Notes: generated by a model not told the origin, from the sequence alone. DNA of 64,000 nucleotides from CAZNOG01 sp964574635 (GCA_964574635.1 CAZNOG010000008.1:1-64000); one strand, 5' to 3'. Shown: positions 18,268 through 27,160, numbered from the stretch's first letter. Program-made: numbers and translations.

Positions 18268-18783
18268 TTATTGTGAATTCTCATCCTCATGAAACCGAGT
18301 CAGCAACTCGGGCATCCTCTTTCCGACCACCAGCTTTTCCACGAATTCCCTGAAAACGCCTTCACCGCCTTTCAAGGTCATGGTGTGGTCGCAAAGGGCC
18401 TTGACGTATTCCGGGGCCGAGGCGGGGCAAGCGGAGATGCCGACGGATTTCAACAGCACCATGTCGTTCAGGTCATCGCCCAAATAAGCTATTTCGTCAA
18501 GGGTAACGCCCAATTCCGCGCAAAGCTTTCCCGCCACCGAGAGCTTGTCTTTCACCCCTTGGAAGAGGTAGTCGATTTTCAATTTTTCGGCACGTCGCCG
18601 TACGATTTCGGTGACTTCACCCGTCAGAATCGCAACGGGTATTTCCAATAATCGGCACCAAAGTACACCTGCGCTGTCGTAGGTGTTGAATTTTTTCCAT
18701 TCGTTGCCTTCCTGGTCGTAGTACATTCCGCCATCGGTCCAAACCCCGTCTATGTCGGTGATTACCAGTTTGATCTCTTTCAT
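18268..18783 (-). CDS. KdsC-like HAD phosphatase
   Basis: The 171-residue protein matches the KdsC/NeuA-C subfamily of capless HAD phosphatases that work as tetramers. It has motif I DIDGVWTDG (residues 9-17), motif II LTGE (about 53), the conserved lysine region VKDKL (about 77) and motif IV GDDLNDM (about 101). The family hydrolyses KDO-8-phosphate or a nine-carbon analogue. Lying between the two NeuB-type genes, it is best placed to dephosphorylate a nonulosonate-9-phosphate. Its start overlaps the upstream methyltransferase stop by 4 bp, and the fusion gene follows after 6 bp. Confidence 0.92.
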   Translation of the reverse strand: MKEIKLVITDIDGVWTDGGMYYDQEGNEWKKFNTYDSAGVLWCRLLEIPVAILTGEVTEIVRRRAEKLKIDYLFQGVKDKLSVAGKLCAELGVTLDEIAYLGDDLNDMVLLKSVGISACPASAPEYVKALCDHTMTLKGGEGVFREFVEKLVVGKRMPELLTRFHEDENSQ

Positions 18784-19529
18784 TCCACCACGAAATAGGA
18801 TTGCATCGCCGCGTACCGATTCCGCCGGATGGCGATTTCGTTTAGCGGGAAGATTTCTTTCAGGGCCAAGGTTTCGCCCGGGAATCCGGGGTCGTTCAAT
18901 TCATCGAACCCTATGATGGATCCCTTTGTGAGATGCGATTTGATCAATTCCAGACATTCGAACGTGGGCTTGTATATGTCGAAATCGAAATAGGCGAATG
19001 CGATGATGGTCTGGGGATTTTCCTCCAGGTAATCCCGAAGTTGACACGGTGCATCACCTTGCCTTAATTCGAATTTGTCGATGTGATTCAATGGACTCGA
19101 TTCCTGATGGGCGCGCAAAACTTCGGAAAGGAAATGGACATAGTCCGGCGCAACGTCGAACGCACCGTTTTCCAGATATTCGCTTTTCCCATCTTTTTCT
19201 TCGTCGATGTTTTTGAATCCGGAAAACGTGTCGAAACCGATGATTTTCCGATTGTAATTGTAGGGCTCATGGATGCCTCGGAGGTTGCTTAAGGTGGTGA
19301 GGTTTTGTCCCCACCTCACCCCGAATTCCATGATGACGCCGTGAACCGGCAGGATCTGCTGGTATATTTCGTTAAAAAACAGAACCTTGCTCAGCTCCTG
19401 TCGGCGTTGGAAAAGCCCTGCTTGTGCGACTTTTTCATCGGGAAAAATCGGTGAGTTTTCGAAGAGTCTAAGCAGTTGGTTTTTATTTCGCGCTTCGGCT
19501 TCCGATTGCAGTGTTCTGAGTTTGGTCAT
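18780..19529 (-). CDS. TylF/MycF-like class I methyltransferase
   Basis: The 249-residue protein shows a Rossmann-type SAM site (VIMEFGVRWGQNLTTLSNL, about 65-83) and the family pattern IGFDTFSGF (about 96). The acidic FAYFDFDIYKPT (about 178) fits the metal-binding region, and IIGFDELNDPGFPGET follows. This family includes macrocin O-methyltransferase TylF and many glycan-cluster proteins. Members methylate hydroxyls on sugars, and the position inside the nonulosonate operon points to sugar O-methylation. The first 47 bp overlap the 3' end of the NeuB gene in another frame. That is longer than usual, so the real start may be a downstream non-ATG codon. Confidence 0.8.
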   Translation of the reverse strand: MTKLRTLQSEAEARNKNQLLRLFENSPIFPDEKVAQAGLFQRRQELSKVLFFNEIYQQILPVHGVIMEFGVRWGQNLTTLSNLRGIHEPYNYNRKIIGFDTFSGFKNIDEEKDGKSEYLENGAFDVAPDYVHFLSEVLRAHQESSPLNHIDKFELRQGDAPCQLRDYLEENPQTIIAFAYFDFDIYKPTFECLELIKSHLTKGSIIGFDELNDPGFPGETLALKEIFPLNEIAIRRNRYAAMQSYFVVE

Positions 19530-20565
19530 ATAGGTCTTGGCTTTGGATGATTTCGTTTGCGGGAATGTCGCGCGCGGCCTTTTTTCCCAAAACCGTATGG
19601 CGGTCCTTCCAGGCGATGCCGGTGCCGGGGCTCAGCAAGTGGATGTCTTTTTCCGTGATGACTTCACCTTGGGCGATATTTCGGGATGAGGCCACCGAAC
19701 GTTCGAGCTTCGCTTTGGCACCTTTTACTCCATCGGCGATGAACATGCGCTCTTCGCCCATTTCCATCTCCAGCAACCGAATGTCGCGCACCATGCGGTT
19801 GAGTCCGTCGGGACCCAGTGAACCGGCTTGGTCGGTACCCCGCATGCGCCTATCGAGAGTAATGTGTTTCTCGATCATCTCCGCACCGAGAGCCACTGCG
19901 GCCACAGGTACCGAAATGCCGACGGTGTGGTCGGAGTAGCCTATGGAGTATCGGGGGTACTTCTTCCGAAGGTAGGTGATGGTGGCCAGATTTACGTTCT
20001 TGGGATGCGTGGGATATTCCGACACACAGTGCAGGATGTGGAGGTTGTCGTGCCTCGCCGAAATGATGTCCACGGCGGTTTCCAACTCCTCGTCACCCGC
20101 CATTCCGGTGGAGATGATCATGGGGATACCTGTCTCGGCCATCGCTTCGAGCAACGGCAGATTGGTGAGGTCGCGTGAAGCCACCTTGAGGTAATCGGGG
20201 GTGAACAGCCTCAGCAAAGATAGGGTGGATGGAGCGCAGAGCGTTTCCACGAACTGCAATCCCAAGGCTTTGGCGTATCTGTACACTTCGAAATGCTCTT
20301 CGTCCGACAATTCCAAAAACGCCCGGTGCTCGCCGTAAGTTTTTCCAAAAGAATTGCGGCCCGTGTAGGGTTTGCGCATTTCCGAATCACTCAACTCGTA
20401 CCGGAGGTCGCGTTTGGTGAGCTTTACGGCATCGAGTCCTTTGAGGGGGATGTCGAACAATTCTTCCCTCACATCCCGCGCCGCATTTTCCACGATGAGT
20501 TTGGCGATGTCCACCGAACCGTTGTGGTTTTGTCCGATTTCCCCTATTAGAAAGGTGTGCTTCAT
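19483..20565 (-). CDS. neuB: N-acetylneuraminate synthase family protein (NeuB) with SAF domain
   Basis: From the ATG at 20565 the protein is 360 residues. It starts MKHTFLIGEIGQNHNG, the classic NeuB opening. Later motifs are VASRDLTNLPLLEAM, HCVSEYPTHPKNVNL, GYSDHTVGISVPVAAVALGA and EKHITLDRRMRGTDQ. A C-terminal antifreeze-like SAF domain (about 285-350, SRNIAQGEVITEKD) completes the active site across the dimer. It condenses PEP with ManNAc or a derivative to give a sialic-acid-like nonulosonate. An in-frame TTG at 20586 lies inside a promoter box and is a less likely start. The wecB at 36614 could supply the ManNAc-type precursor. Legionaminate or pseudaminate-type products are equally possible. 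Confidence 0.93.
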   Translation of the reverse strand: MKHTFLIGEIGQNHNGSVDIAKLIVENAARDVREELFDIPLKGLDAVKLTKRDLRYELSDSEMRKPYTGRNSFGKTYGEHRAFLELSDEEHFEVYRYAKALGLQFVETLCAPSTLSLLRLFTPDYLKVASRDLTNLPLLEAMAETGIPMIISTGMAGDEELETAVDIISARHDNLHILHCVSEYPTHPKNVNLATITYLRKKYPRYSIGYSDHTVGISVPVAAVALGAEMIEKHITLDRRMRGTDQAGSLGPDGLNRMVRDIRLLEMEMGEERMFIADGVKGAKAKLERSVASSRNIAQGEVITEKDIHLLSPGTGIAWKDRHTVLGKKAARDIPANEIIQSQDLYDQTQNTAIGSRSAK

Positions 20566-20583
20566 AAGTGGTGTCTTTCCGCT

Positions 20584-20591
20584 CAAAAGTA
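20584..20591 (-). promoter_or_regulatory. Candidate -7 box for the neuB operon
   Basis: On the minus strand this is TACTTTTG, an exact TAnnTTTG match 19 bp before the neuB ATG at 20565. It overlaps the alternative TTG start, which favours the ATG. No -33 element is clear, and the operon may also be read from the gene upstream. Confidence 0.5.
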
Positions 20592-20620
20592 TGAAAATTG
20601 GCGGTTGCGTAGGGAGATCG

Positions 20621-21766
20621 TCATACGACGATGTCGTTCAGTATTTTGAGTGCCCGCTCCGTGGAATGCCCTTCTTCCGCGGTGTTCAACGTGTCGCAGT
20701 ACCATCGGGCCACCGCCCGGTGTTTGTCCATGTCGAAAGGTTGTGAAAGGGCCGAAACGACTTCTTCGGGGCTGTAGTACACGCCGTCCACCAACCCCGA
20801 TTTCACGAAGCCGTAATAATCGTGCAATCGGCTGTCGGAGGCAAAATTCACCGGCCTGCGTTTTAACACCAACGCTTCCAAGAGGATGTTGCTGTCGCTC
20901 GACACCACGGTGTGGCACCGCAAAATGAAGTCCAGGGGATTTTCTTCTTCGGGGTTTGATACGGTCCAACCGCGCTCTATGAACAACTTCCGCACATCAC
21001 CGTTCACGGCGGGATGAAAGCGGAGCGCAAACGGCACACGGTTCCCCTCGAGCATTTCACAGAGGGCGATGTTTGCCGGAATGTCGGTTAATTTGTTCCA
21101 CCCCAAGCACACACCCACAAAGTCACCCGGTACATCCACTCGCGGAGACCGAAGGTGTTTGTCGAATTTCATGGTTCCCGCAAGGTGGATCTCGGCTTTC
21201 GTAGGGCCGGCGCCGAGGTATTTCCGTTTGGCGTCTTGCCCGTCCAACAAAGCGTGGTCTACACGCAGCGGCGGAAACAGGTCGCTGACGGTGGAGTGCA
21301 TGACGTAAATGGTCTGCAGGCCGGCGTTTTTGGCCGCAGCAAAAGCGATGGGGCACAACCCGCTGTGGTCGTTGGCCGCGATGAAGTACTTGGCTTTGCC
21401 TTTTTTGAACGCTTCCCGCCAGAACCGGTACGCACCCAAATGGCCGTGGTATTCATAAAACCGCCTGCGGTACACCTCTTTCCGGTAGGGTCCGAGTGTG
21501 TAGTTCCAGATCAATCGGTGCAGCGCATAGGGCCGGGACAAACTTTTCAATGCCGAAATCGCAGGCATGTGAGGAACCAAATCCGGGTTGGATCCGATCA
21601 GCGTAATTTGCGATCCGAAATGGTCGATGATCGGCTGGAGGGCTTCCCTTTGGTTGATCGAATCCACGCAGACCACGATCTTGGTGTCGATTCTCGGAAT
21701 TTCCGGTGGGCGCGGGGCGCCTTTGCGATCCCGCACGTAAAGTTTCGCCATATCGGCGACCATCAT
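20621..21766 (-). CDS. Predicted GT-B-like glycosyltransferase (capsule/LPS type)
   Basis: The 381-residue soluble protein has a two-domain look: an N-terminal half ending around ANDHSGLCPIAFAAAKNAG and GLQTIYVMHSTVSDLFPP, and a C-terminal half with GVCLGWNK, FALRFHPAVNG and HTVVSSDSNILLEALVLKR. The last block matches the donor-binding side of GT-B enzymes and capsule-polymer transferases (RxHP..., SS.SN.L.EA). It is first in the neuB operon. Upstream of the ATG the same frame stays open for 39 codons back to a TAA at 21884-21886 and reads like protein, but it contains no ATG, GTG or TTG; the real N-terminus is therefore unsure. Acceptor and donor are unknown. Confidence 0.7.
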   Translation of the reverse strand: MMVADMAKLYVRDRKGAPRPPEIPRIDTKIVVCVDSINQREALQPIIDHFGSQITLIGSNPDLVPHMPAISALKSLSRPYALHRLIWNYTLGPYRKEVYRRRFYEYHGHLGAYRFWREAFKKGKAKYFIAANDHSGLCPIAFAAAKNAGLQTIYVMHSTVSDLFPPLRVDHALLDGQDAKRKYLGAGPTKAEIHLAGTMKFDKHLRSPRVDVPGDFVGVCLGWNKLTDIPANIALCEMLEGNRVPFALRFHPAVNGDVRKLFIERGWTVSNPEEENPLDFILRCHTVVSSDSNILLEALVLKRRPVNFASDSRLHDYYGFVKSGLVDGVYYSPEEVVSALSQPFDMDKHRAVARWYCDTLNTAEEGHSTERALKILNDIVV

Positions 21767-22145
21767 GCGCAGTGTGGTCGGTGGTTTTGGCGGGGGCGGT
21801 TCCCGGAACGGCAGCCGGCTGAAGGGTTCCCAAAAATGATAGGGATCCAGCGATATGAAGGTGTTTTGGTCGATGCCGCAAATTTACGCCCTTTTGGTCA
21901 TTTCCCCGCCTGCCGCGCGGTGAGAAGAACGACCGACAAAATTTTCTAATTTTGCACTTAGGGCATTTTTGAGTACGATTGAAGTCTTAGTGTCATAGTA
22001 GACTTTTACGGTTATCGTCAATCTGCCGGAGTGAGCGAATGAAAGACGGGCGCTGCGTGATTTTTTGGAATTTTGTCATTGAGCGGCCTCTTTTTTTCGC
22101 GATTTTTCTCCGCTGTTTTGAAAACTTCTACCTCGGTTGAAAAGC
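21767..22145. other. Divergent intergenic region, 379 bp
   Basis: The region separates the minus-strand neuB operon from the plus-strand gene at 22146. TAAATTTG on the minus strand (21879-21886) and TAATTTTG on the plus strand (21947-21954) both match the TAnnTTTG box and point outward. The plus-strand transcript would have a leader of about 185 bases, in which I see no obvious structure or small gene. Confidence 0.45.
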
Positions 22146-23606
22146 ATGCAGGACTATAATTTCGAGACAACACTGGACATGTTGTGGAGAATGGAAACTC
22201 CCGAAAACGTGGAGAAATTCCGTTTCCAAGGGCTGGATTTCTGGCCTTTGTTTCGCATGTTGTTGCTCTATCGTCGCACGGAAGTGAAGGCCATCACCGG
22301 CGATCCCAATCATTTGAGCGCCACCACCAAATTGAAGCTCAAACTTCTGAAGTGGATGGAAAAACTCACTTTCGTCGCCAAGGACCAAAAACCGACCGGA
22401 GGGAAGGTCTGGGCCCTCTACGACGAGGCGCATTACGAACAATTGCACGACGGTCGGCGCTACCACAAGTTCCTCGACCCCTTGGTGGAAAAAGACCCCG
22501 AGAGGTACTTCAGAATTTCCTTGAAAGGCAACGCCGAACGCCCCGACTTTCTCGGAACACCCAAGTGGAAGGTGTCGGACAGCACCCACCACGACTACTT
22601 TTGGATGGTCGATCGGCTCAAGCTCGCCAAAGACTTGGGCGCCCACTTCAAAGGGCTCGTCCCCCCCGATATCGCCGAGCACGTGCCTTTCAACCGCTTT
22701 TTGCGCAGCGCGTCCTACGTTGTGTATTACGCCGACATCTTCGGAAAATTGATGGACGACTACCGACCCGAATCCATTTTGATGGCCGGTTATTTCGACG
22801 AACTCAAGTTCGGAATCATTCACGCCGCCAAGCGACGCGGCATTCCCGTGGTCGACGTCCAAAACGGTGCTCAGGGAAACACCCACATCATGTACCGGCA
22901 CTGGAACGTGCCGATTCGCGGGGGATATTCCACCCTTCCCGACGTGTTTCTTTGTTGGAGCGATTTCTGGGCCGATCGTCTGCGGCAATCCCTGAGTTCA
23001 CTCAAGCAGCAAGTCACGGTCAAAACCGGCGGCCATCCGTGGTACGGCAAGCTCGCCTCGATCATCGACGGGCAAAAGTTTTCCAACGGGCCGTTCATCC
23101 CCAAAAACAAACCCACCGCACTCTTCGCCGTACAACCCGCCAATTTCCGCGACACCGTGGACTTTCTGCTCGACGCCATGGACGCCGATGAAGAGCGTTT
23201 CTGGATGATTCGGTTTCACCCCCGCATGGTGGGCGAAATCCGTCACTTCATGGAAGTGCTGGAGGGATACGAAAACCGGTTCGACATCGTGGAAGCGACG
23301 CGAATGCCGCTGTGGGAAGCCATTTCAGCCGTGGATGTGGTCGTGTCCTTCTGGAGCACCGTGCTGCTCGACGCCTTGTACATCGGAAAACCGGCCGTGG
23401 TGGCGCACCCGAACGGCAAAATGACCTTCGAAGACTTCATCGCGCGCGGGCACCTCTACTACGCGGTTTCGGCAAATGAATTCACGCGTATCGCCGACAA
23501 CCTTCCCCGTAATGCCGCCGTCGTGGTTCCCGAACTCGAAACGCCGGCGATCAACTTCAGGGACTTGTTGGACAAGGTGCTACTTTCCGAGAAGGTGGGC
23601 GTATAA
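22146..23606 (+). CDS. Predicted glycan-locus GT-B-like protein
   Basis: I place the start at ATG 22146 (MQDYNFETTLDMLW); the frame also has a TTG nine bases earlier. The 486-residue protein lacks a signal peptide or membrane segments. The second half has features of the capsule transferase/export (KpsC/KpsS-like) or CDP-glycerol-transferase type: VVDVQNGAQGNTHIMY, MIRFHPRM, ATRMPLWEAISAVDVVVSFWSTVLLDALYIGKPAVV. The final block resembles the donor-site region of GT-B folds. I do not recognise a precise family. Its 3' end overlaps the convergent GT2 gene by 27 bp. Confidence 0.65.
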   Translation: MQDYNFETTLDMLWRMETPENVEKFRFQGLDFWPLFRMLLLYRRTEVKAITGDPNHLSATTKLKLKLLKWMEKLTFVAKDQKPTGGKVWALYDEAHYEQLHDGRRYHKFLDPLVEKDPERYFRISLKGNAERPDFLGTPKWKVSDSTHHDYFWMVDRLKLAKDLGAHFKGLVPPDIAEHVPFNRFLRSASYVVYYADIFGKLMDDYRPESILMAGYFDELKFGIIHAAKRRGIPVVDVQNGAQGNTHIMYRHWNVPIRGGYSTLPDVFLCWSDFWADRLRQSLSSLKQQVTVKTGGHPWYGKLASIIDGQKFSNGPFIPKNKPTALFAVQPANFRDTVDFLLDAMDADEERFWMIRFHPRMVGEIRHFMEVLEGYENRFDIVEATRMPLWEAISAVDVVVSFWSTVLLDALYIGKPAVVAHPNGKMTFEDFIARGHLYYAVSANEFTRIADNLPRNAAVVVPELETPAINFRDLLDKVLLSEKVGV

Positions 23607-24464
23607 CCACTTTGATTTCAGGATGAACCGTCTTTTCCAAGGCAGTTTACCCGCGTATTGGTCGAACAGGGGTCGGTGTTTACGACGGGCTACGAGCAGC
23701 GCCGATTCCAAGCCGGCGTGAATGCGTTTCATCGCGTCCCGATCGCCACGGCTTATCCATTTAAACACTTCTGCGAGAGTAGAATAGCGGATGAGGTTCT
23801 TTTCCGCTTGGGCCTTCCCCGACCAAATGCCGCCCGGATGAACCCTGTACATCGAATACACGCCGGGCACGAACCTCCCGGGGCGGCGACGCAGCGCGGC
23901 AGCCAAGATAAAGACGTCCGGGTTCGGTACGCGGTGAAAGGTTTTTGGGAATTTTGTGGGTAGAACATCCCGCCTCACGAGTATGGAATTCATCGAGGGT
24001 CCGTGGTCATCGATCAAGTCATTCAAATAAAAAAGTGGGCCCTCGTGAACGGGCACATTTCCTTCCACGATCTCCCCCGCTTCGTTTATTTTTCCATACT
24101 GCGAATACGCGAGATCGGTGTCCCCGTGTTCTTCCAATACCGCCATTTGAGCGGACAGCTTATCCGGCGACGACCAGTAATCGTCTCCTTCGCAATAGGC
24201 CACGTATTTTCCGCGACACCTCTTCAGGGCGAACTCGAAATTTTTCGAAGGACCCAAGTTTTCGGGGTGGGAATGCACGAGGATGCGTTCATCCCTTTCG
24301 GCCCATCGCTTTGCGATCACCGCCGTTTGGTCTTCGGAGGCATCGTCGCATACCACCACTTCCAGGTCGAACGCCCCTTTCTGCGCCGCGATTCCTTGCA
24401 GGCACTGATCGATATACGCTTCGTGTCGGTACGCCGGCACGATGACGGAAATCAACGGCCGCAT
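23580..24464 (-). CDS. Family 2 glycosyltransferase
   Basis: The 294-residue GT-A enzyme begins with ISVIVPAYRHEAYIDQCL, followed by EVVVCDDASEDQT (the first nucleotide-binding Asp-Asp) and YCEGDDYW, the DxD-like metal site at about 93-99. The middle motif HGPSMNSILVRRD is usual in GT2 proteins of capsule loci. It should add one sugar from a nucleotide-sugar donor on the cytoplasmic face. It starts one base after the aminotransferase stop codon and ends tail-to-tail with the plus-strand gene. Confidence 0.9.
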   Translation of the reverse strand: MRPLISVIVPAYRHEAYIDQCLQGIAAQKGAFDLEVVVCDDASEDQTAVIAKRWAERDERILVHSHPENLGPSKNFEFALKRCRGKYVAYCEGDDYWSSPDKLSAQMAVLEEHGDTDLAYSQYGKINEAGEIVEGNVPVHEGPLFYLNDLIDDHGPSMNSILVRRDVLPTKFPKTFHRVPNPDVFILAAALRRRPGRFVPGVYSMYRVHPGGIWSGKAQAEKNLIRYSTLAEVFKWISRGDRDAMKRIHAGLESALLVARRKHRPLFDQYAGKLPWKRRFILKSKWLYAHLLGK

Positions 24465-24465
24465 G

Positions 24466-25551
24466 CTACTGATTCCTTAAAAAGTCCATCACCGCATCTT
24501 GTTCCCTCGTTTCCATGTCGTGAAACATCGGGAGGCAGAGCACCCGTTTCGCCCGGTCTTCCGCAATGGGACAAGTCTCCGAAAATCCCAGGGTGTTCAG
24601 GGACGGATAGAAATACCGGCGCAGTTCCATTCCTTTTTCCATGGCTCGCGACTTTACTTCTTCGGCATGCAAATGCGGAGGAAGGAAAATGGGGAAGTAC
24701 GCCCCGTTGAACCCGCGTTCATCCCTCAAAGTCATCAGATCGAAGGCGTCTTTCAGTCCGTCGCGGTAGTACGACCATTGGGATCTTCTCTTCGCGACGA
24801 GTTCTTCGGCCACCTCGAGGTTCAGCAACCCCATCGCCGCTTGGAATTCATCCATTTTTCCGTTGATTCCCCGCCCTTTGAAATCGTTCTGGCCGACGTG
24901 GCCGAAATTGCGTTTTCGGTCCATGGCCTCTTTCACTTCTTGTGTTCTCGCGGTAATCATCCCACCGCCGATTGTGTGAAAGACTTTGGTGGCGTGAAAG
25001 CTGAGGATGGACACGTCGCCCCGTTTCAACACACTTTGTCCGTTGTACTCCGTGCCGAAGCAGTGCGCCGCATCGAAGATCAAAGTAAGGTTGGCTTCTT
25101 GCGCCAAGGCTTCCAGCGCCTCGACGTCGCACGGGTTTCCGAACACGTGCGTGGCCAATACCGCCGATGTGCGTGGCGTGATTTTTTTTCTCACCTCTTC
25201 TGGATCGAGGGTGAGTGCGTCCGGTTCGATATCGGCGAATACGGGTTTCAGCCCTTGCCACGTAATGGACGAAGTCGTGGCTACGTATGAAAACGGCGTG
25301 GTAATGATTTCGCTTCCGTGGGGAAGGGCTTCCAATGCCATGAGCAAGCCGGTGGTTCCACTGTTTACGACCGTGGCGTAAGGCAGGTCGAAATATTTGG
25401 CGATGTGCGTTTCGAAGGATTGCAGGAAGTAGCCGTGGTTGGTAAGCCAACGGCGGTCCCAAATTTCAGCCACCATGCGTTGGTAGCGCTCGAGAGGGGG
25501 CAAGTAAGGCCGAGTGGATGGAATCATCGCGAACGGCTTTTGTTCAGCCAA
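24466..25551 (-). CDS. DegT/DnrJ/EryC1/StrS PLP-dependent sugar aminotransferase
   Basis: The 361-residue type I PLP enzyme shows NSGTTGLLMALEAL (phosphate cup), FDAAHCFGTEY with the PLP-ring Asp, and SFHATKVFHTIGGG, whose lysine (about residue 190) forms the Schiff base. This family transaminates keto-sugars bound to NDP, for example 4-keto-6-deoxy sugars, to amino sugars. No dehydratase making such a keto-sugar is seen in the window, so the substrate must come from elsewhere in the genome. Its start overlaps the upstream sulfotransferase gene by 28 bp, giving a three-gene operon with the GT2. Confidence 0.92.
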   Translation of the reverse strand: MAEQKPFAMIPSTRPYLPPLERYQRMVAEIWDRRWLTNHGYFLQSFETHIAKYFDLPYATVVNSGTTGLLMALEALPHGSEIITTPFSYVATTSSITWQGLKPVFADIEPDALTLDPEEVRKKITPRTSAVLATHVFGNPCDVEALEALAQEANLTLIFDAAHCFGTEYNGQSVLKRGDVSILSFHATKVFHTIGGGMITARTQEVKEAMDRKRNFGHVGQNDFKGRGINGKMDEFQAAMGLLNLEVAEELVAKRRSQWSYYRDGLKDAFDLMTLRDERGFNGAYFPIFLPPHLHAEEVKSRAMEKGMELRRYFYPSLNTLGFSETCPIAEDRAKRVLCLPMFHDMETREQDAVMDFLRNQ

Positions 25552-26156
25552 GGCATAGTTTGTACTACCGGCGTGATGTTCAGGAAATCCCCGAGTCGAT
25601 TCACGGCATCCGGGGAGGCGATGTCCAATACCAAGAGGTCTTTGCGGTCTCCGAAATAGTTCAACACATCCTTTCTATGCCCTTCGTACGCTCTGATCAG
25701 GTCGGAGCGGTTGTAGGGATCGTCTTCCGGCGAGTCGTATAACGCGCGGTTGGCGAGCCAGGCAAAGCCCGGGAATCGGTACACGGCGTTCTGCAAGTCC
25801 TCACGGGTCGGAATGCGTTTTCCTTTTCCGAATATCTCACGATGAAAGGTGGTGAGCGAGTCGTACCACGTGGCGGGGCTGTCGCGAAGAGTGAGGATAA
25901 AGAGCGAGTTCGGAAAGGCTTCGTCGATGATTCTGAAGGTGCGGGGTGCGCTGAAAGGCAAGTCTTGAAAGAAATCGGCGGTGTGAATCAACGACTTCAA
26001 TCCGCCCCACTTTCCCTGTACGTAATCGGGCATGAGCAACTCCCCGAGGGTTTGATCCCCGCTGCGAAATCCGTGGAGAAGCATGAACTTCTCCAAAGAA
26101 GTGGTGCCGGTTTTGTTGAAACCGATACAGAAAACTTTGCGGGATAGCATCGTCAT
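25524..26156 (-). CDS. Sulfotransferase family protein
   Basis: The 210-residue protein carries the PAPS 5'-phosphosulfate loop as IGFNKTGTTSLEKFM (residues 11-25) and a 3'-phosphate-binding motif as LILTLRD-type sequence, here LFILTLRDSPATWYDSL (about 84-100). This is the standard order in cytosolic/Golgi-type sulfotransferases. It would transfer sulfate from PAPS to a hydroxyl of the glycan. It is short for the family but not obviously truncated. It is the first gene of an operon with the aminotransferase and a GT2. Confidence 0.82.
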   Translation of the reverse strand: MTMLSRKVFCIGFNKTGTTSLEKFMLLHGFRSGDQTLGELLMPDYVQGKWGGLKSLIHTADFFQDLPFSAPRTFRIIDEAFPNSLFILTLRDSPATWYDSLTTFHREIFGKGKRIPTREDLQNAVYRFPGFAWLANRALYDSPEDDPYNRSDLIRAYEGHRKDVLNYFGDRKDLLVLDIASPDAVNRLGDFLNITPVVQTMPWLNKSRSR

Positions 26157-26181
26157 GGTGAGTTTCCTTCCCCGTGTACGT

Positions 26182-26189
26182 TATATTTG
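26182..26189 (+). promoter_or_regulatory. Candidate -7 box for the GT2 gene
   Basis: TATATTTG is an exact TAnnTTTG match. Because it lies downstream of the in-frame GTG at 26174, it argues for the TTG at 26213 as the real start. Confidence 0.55.
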
Positions 26190-26212
26190 TGCAAACGGCA
26201 GCTCCAAATATC

Positions 26213-27160
26213 TTGAAAGTTTCGGTAATCATTCCGCTGTACAATCAGAGGCCCTTTGTCGGTAAGGCCATAGACACCGCTTTGGACCAAAACGAAACCG
26301 GCGAAGTCATCGTGGTGGACGACGGATCCACCGACGGGGGTGGCGATTTTGTACGCCAACTTTCTCGCAACAGGTCGGAAATAAGGGTGTTGTCCCACCC
26401 GGGAAATGCGCGCAAAGGTGTGAGCGCATCGAGAAATCTCGCCATGGACTCCGCCCGCTTTCCTTTTTTGGCCTTCCTCGACGCGGACGATTATATGCTC
26501 CAAAACAGATTTGCACGTGCTTACGCGTTATTCACCCGTTTTCCGGAAGCGGGCGCGGTTGCGGAAGCTTTGGGATACGAAGACGCTTCTAAAGGGGTGA
26601 CCATGCTGACGAGGATCCCGGAGAAGGGAGAGATGTTTTTCGCCATGGAGCCTTTCGGAAAGTCGGGACACTTTTCGGTCTGCGCGCTCACCGTCCGTAA
26701 AGAGGCCTGCGAGAAGACCGGCTTTTTCGATGAAGAATTGCGGATTGGGGAAGACACTCACTGGCTCGCCAGGCTGACGCTGACCTCGGAAGTGGTTTGC
26801 GGAGACTTGACGCGACCGGTGGCCATCAGGCGATTGCACGATTCCAATACCTCACTCGACCAAGAACTCGCCCACCGGCACAAACCGCTCATGGCTCTAA
26901 AATTGATCCGATGGAGCGCCGTGAATCAAAAAGGCGCCGAAGTGAGGGAGTGCTTGGTGAAGCTGTTCCTGAAATACCATTTCGAGTCCACCCATCTGTT
27001 CGGACAACGTGCTCGGTTGAACAAGAAGACCCGCGACCTTCGCGCCATCTTCCGTTTGCTCGCCGCGGATTCCGGCGTACGGCATTCAAAGCGATTCCGA
27101 TACTTCGTCAAAACGGTTTTTCACTGGCCCATCCGCGATCACCTCAATTACTATAAATGA
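26213..27160 (+). CDS. Family 2 glycosyltransferase
   Basis: I choose the TTG at 26213 because it gives the normal family opening (LKVSVIIPLYNQRPFVGKAI) and because a promoter box overlaps the region upstream of it. GT-A features are VIVVDDGSTDGGG and FLAFLDADDYM with the DxD site (about 93-97). Later come CEKTGFFDEELRIGEDTHWLARL, the usual acceptor-side acidic motif (xEDxxW). The C-terminal 90 residues are basic and may lie against the membrane. Donor and acceptor sugars cannot be read from sequence. Confidence 0.88.
   Translation: MKVSVIIPLYNQRPFVGKAIDTALDQNETGEVIVVDDGSTDGGGDFVRQLSRNRSEIRVLSHPGNARKGVSASRNLAMDSARFPFLAFLDADDYMLQNRFARAYALFTRFPEAGAVAEALGYEDASKGVTMLTRIPEKGEMFFAMEPFGKSGHFSVCALTVRKEACEKTGFFDEELRIGEDTHWLARLTLTSEVVCGDLTRPVAIRRLHDSNTSLDQELAHRHKPLMALKLIRWSAVNQKGAEVRECLVKLFLKYHFESTHLFGQRARLNKKTRDLRAIFRLLAADSGVRHSKRFRYFVKTVFHWPIRDHLNYYK

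Noticed and set aside
24466..25551. Full dTDP-4-keto sugar pathway around the aminotransferase
   Set aside because: No RmlA/RmlB-type genes are present in the window, so only the aminotransferase step can be claimed.
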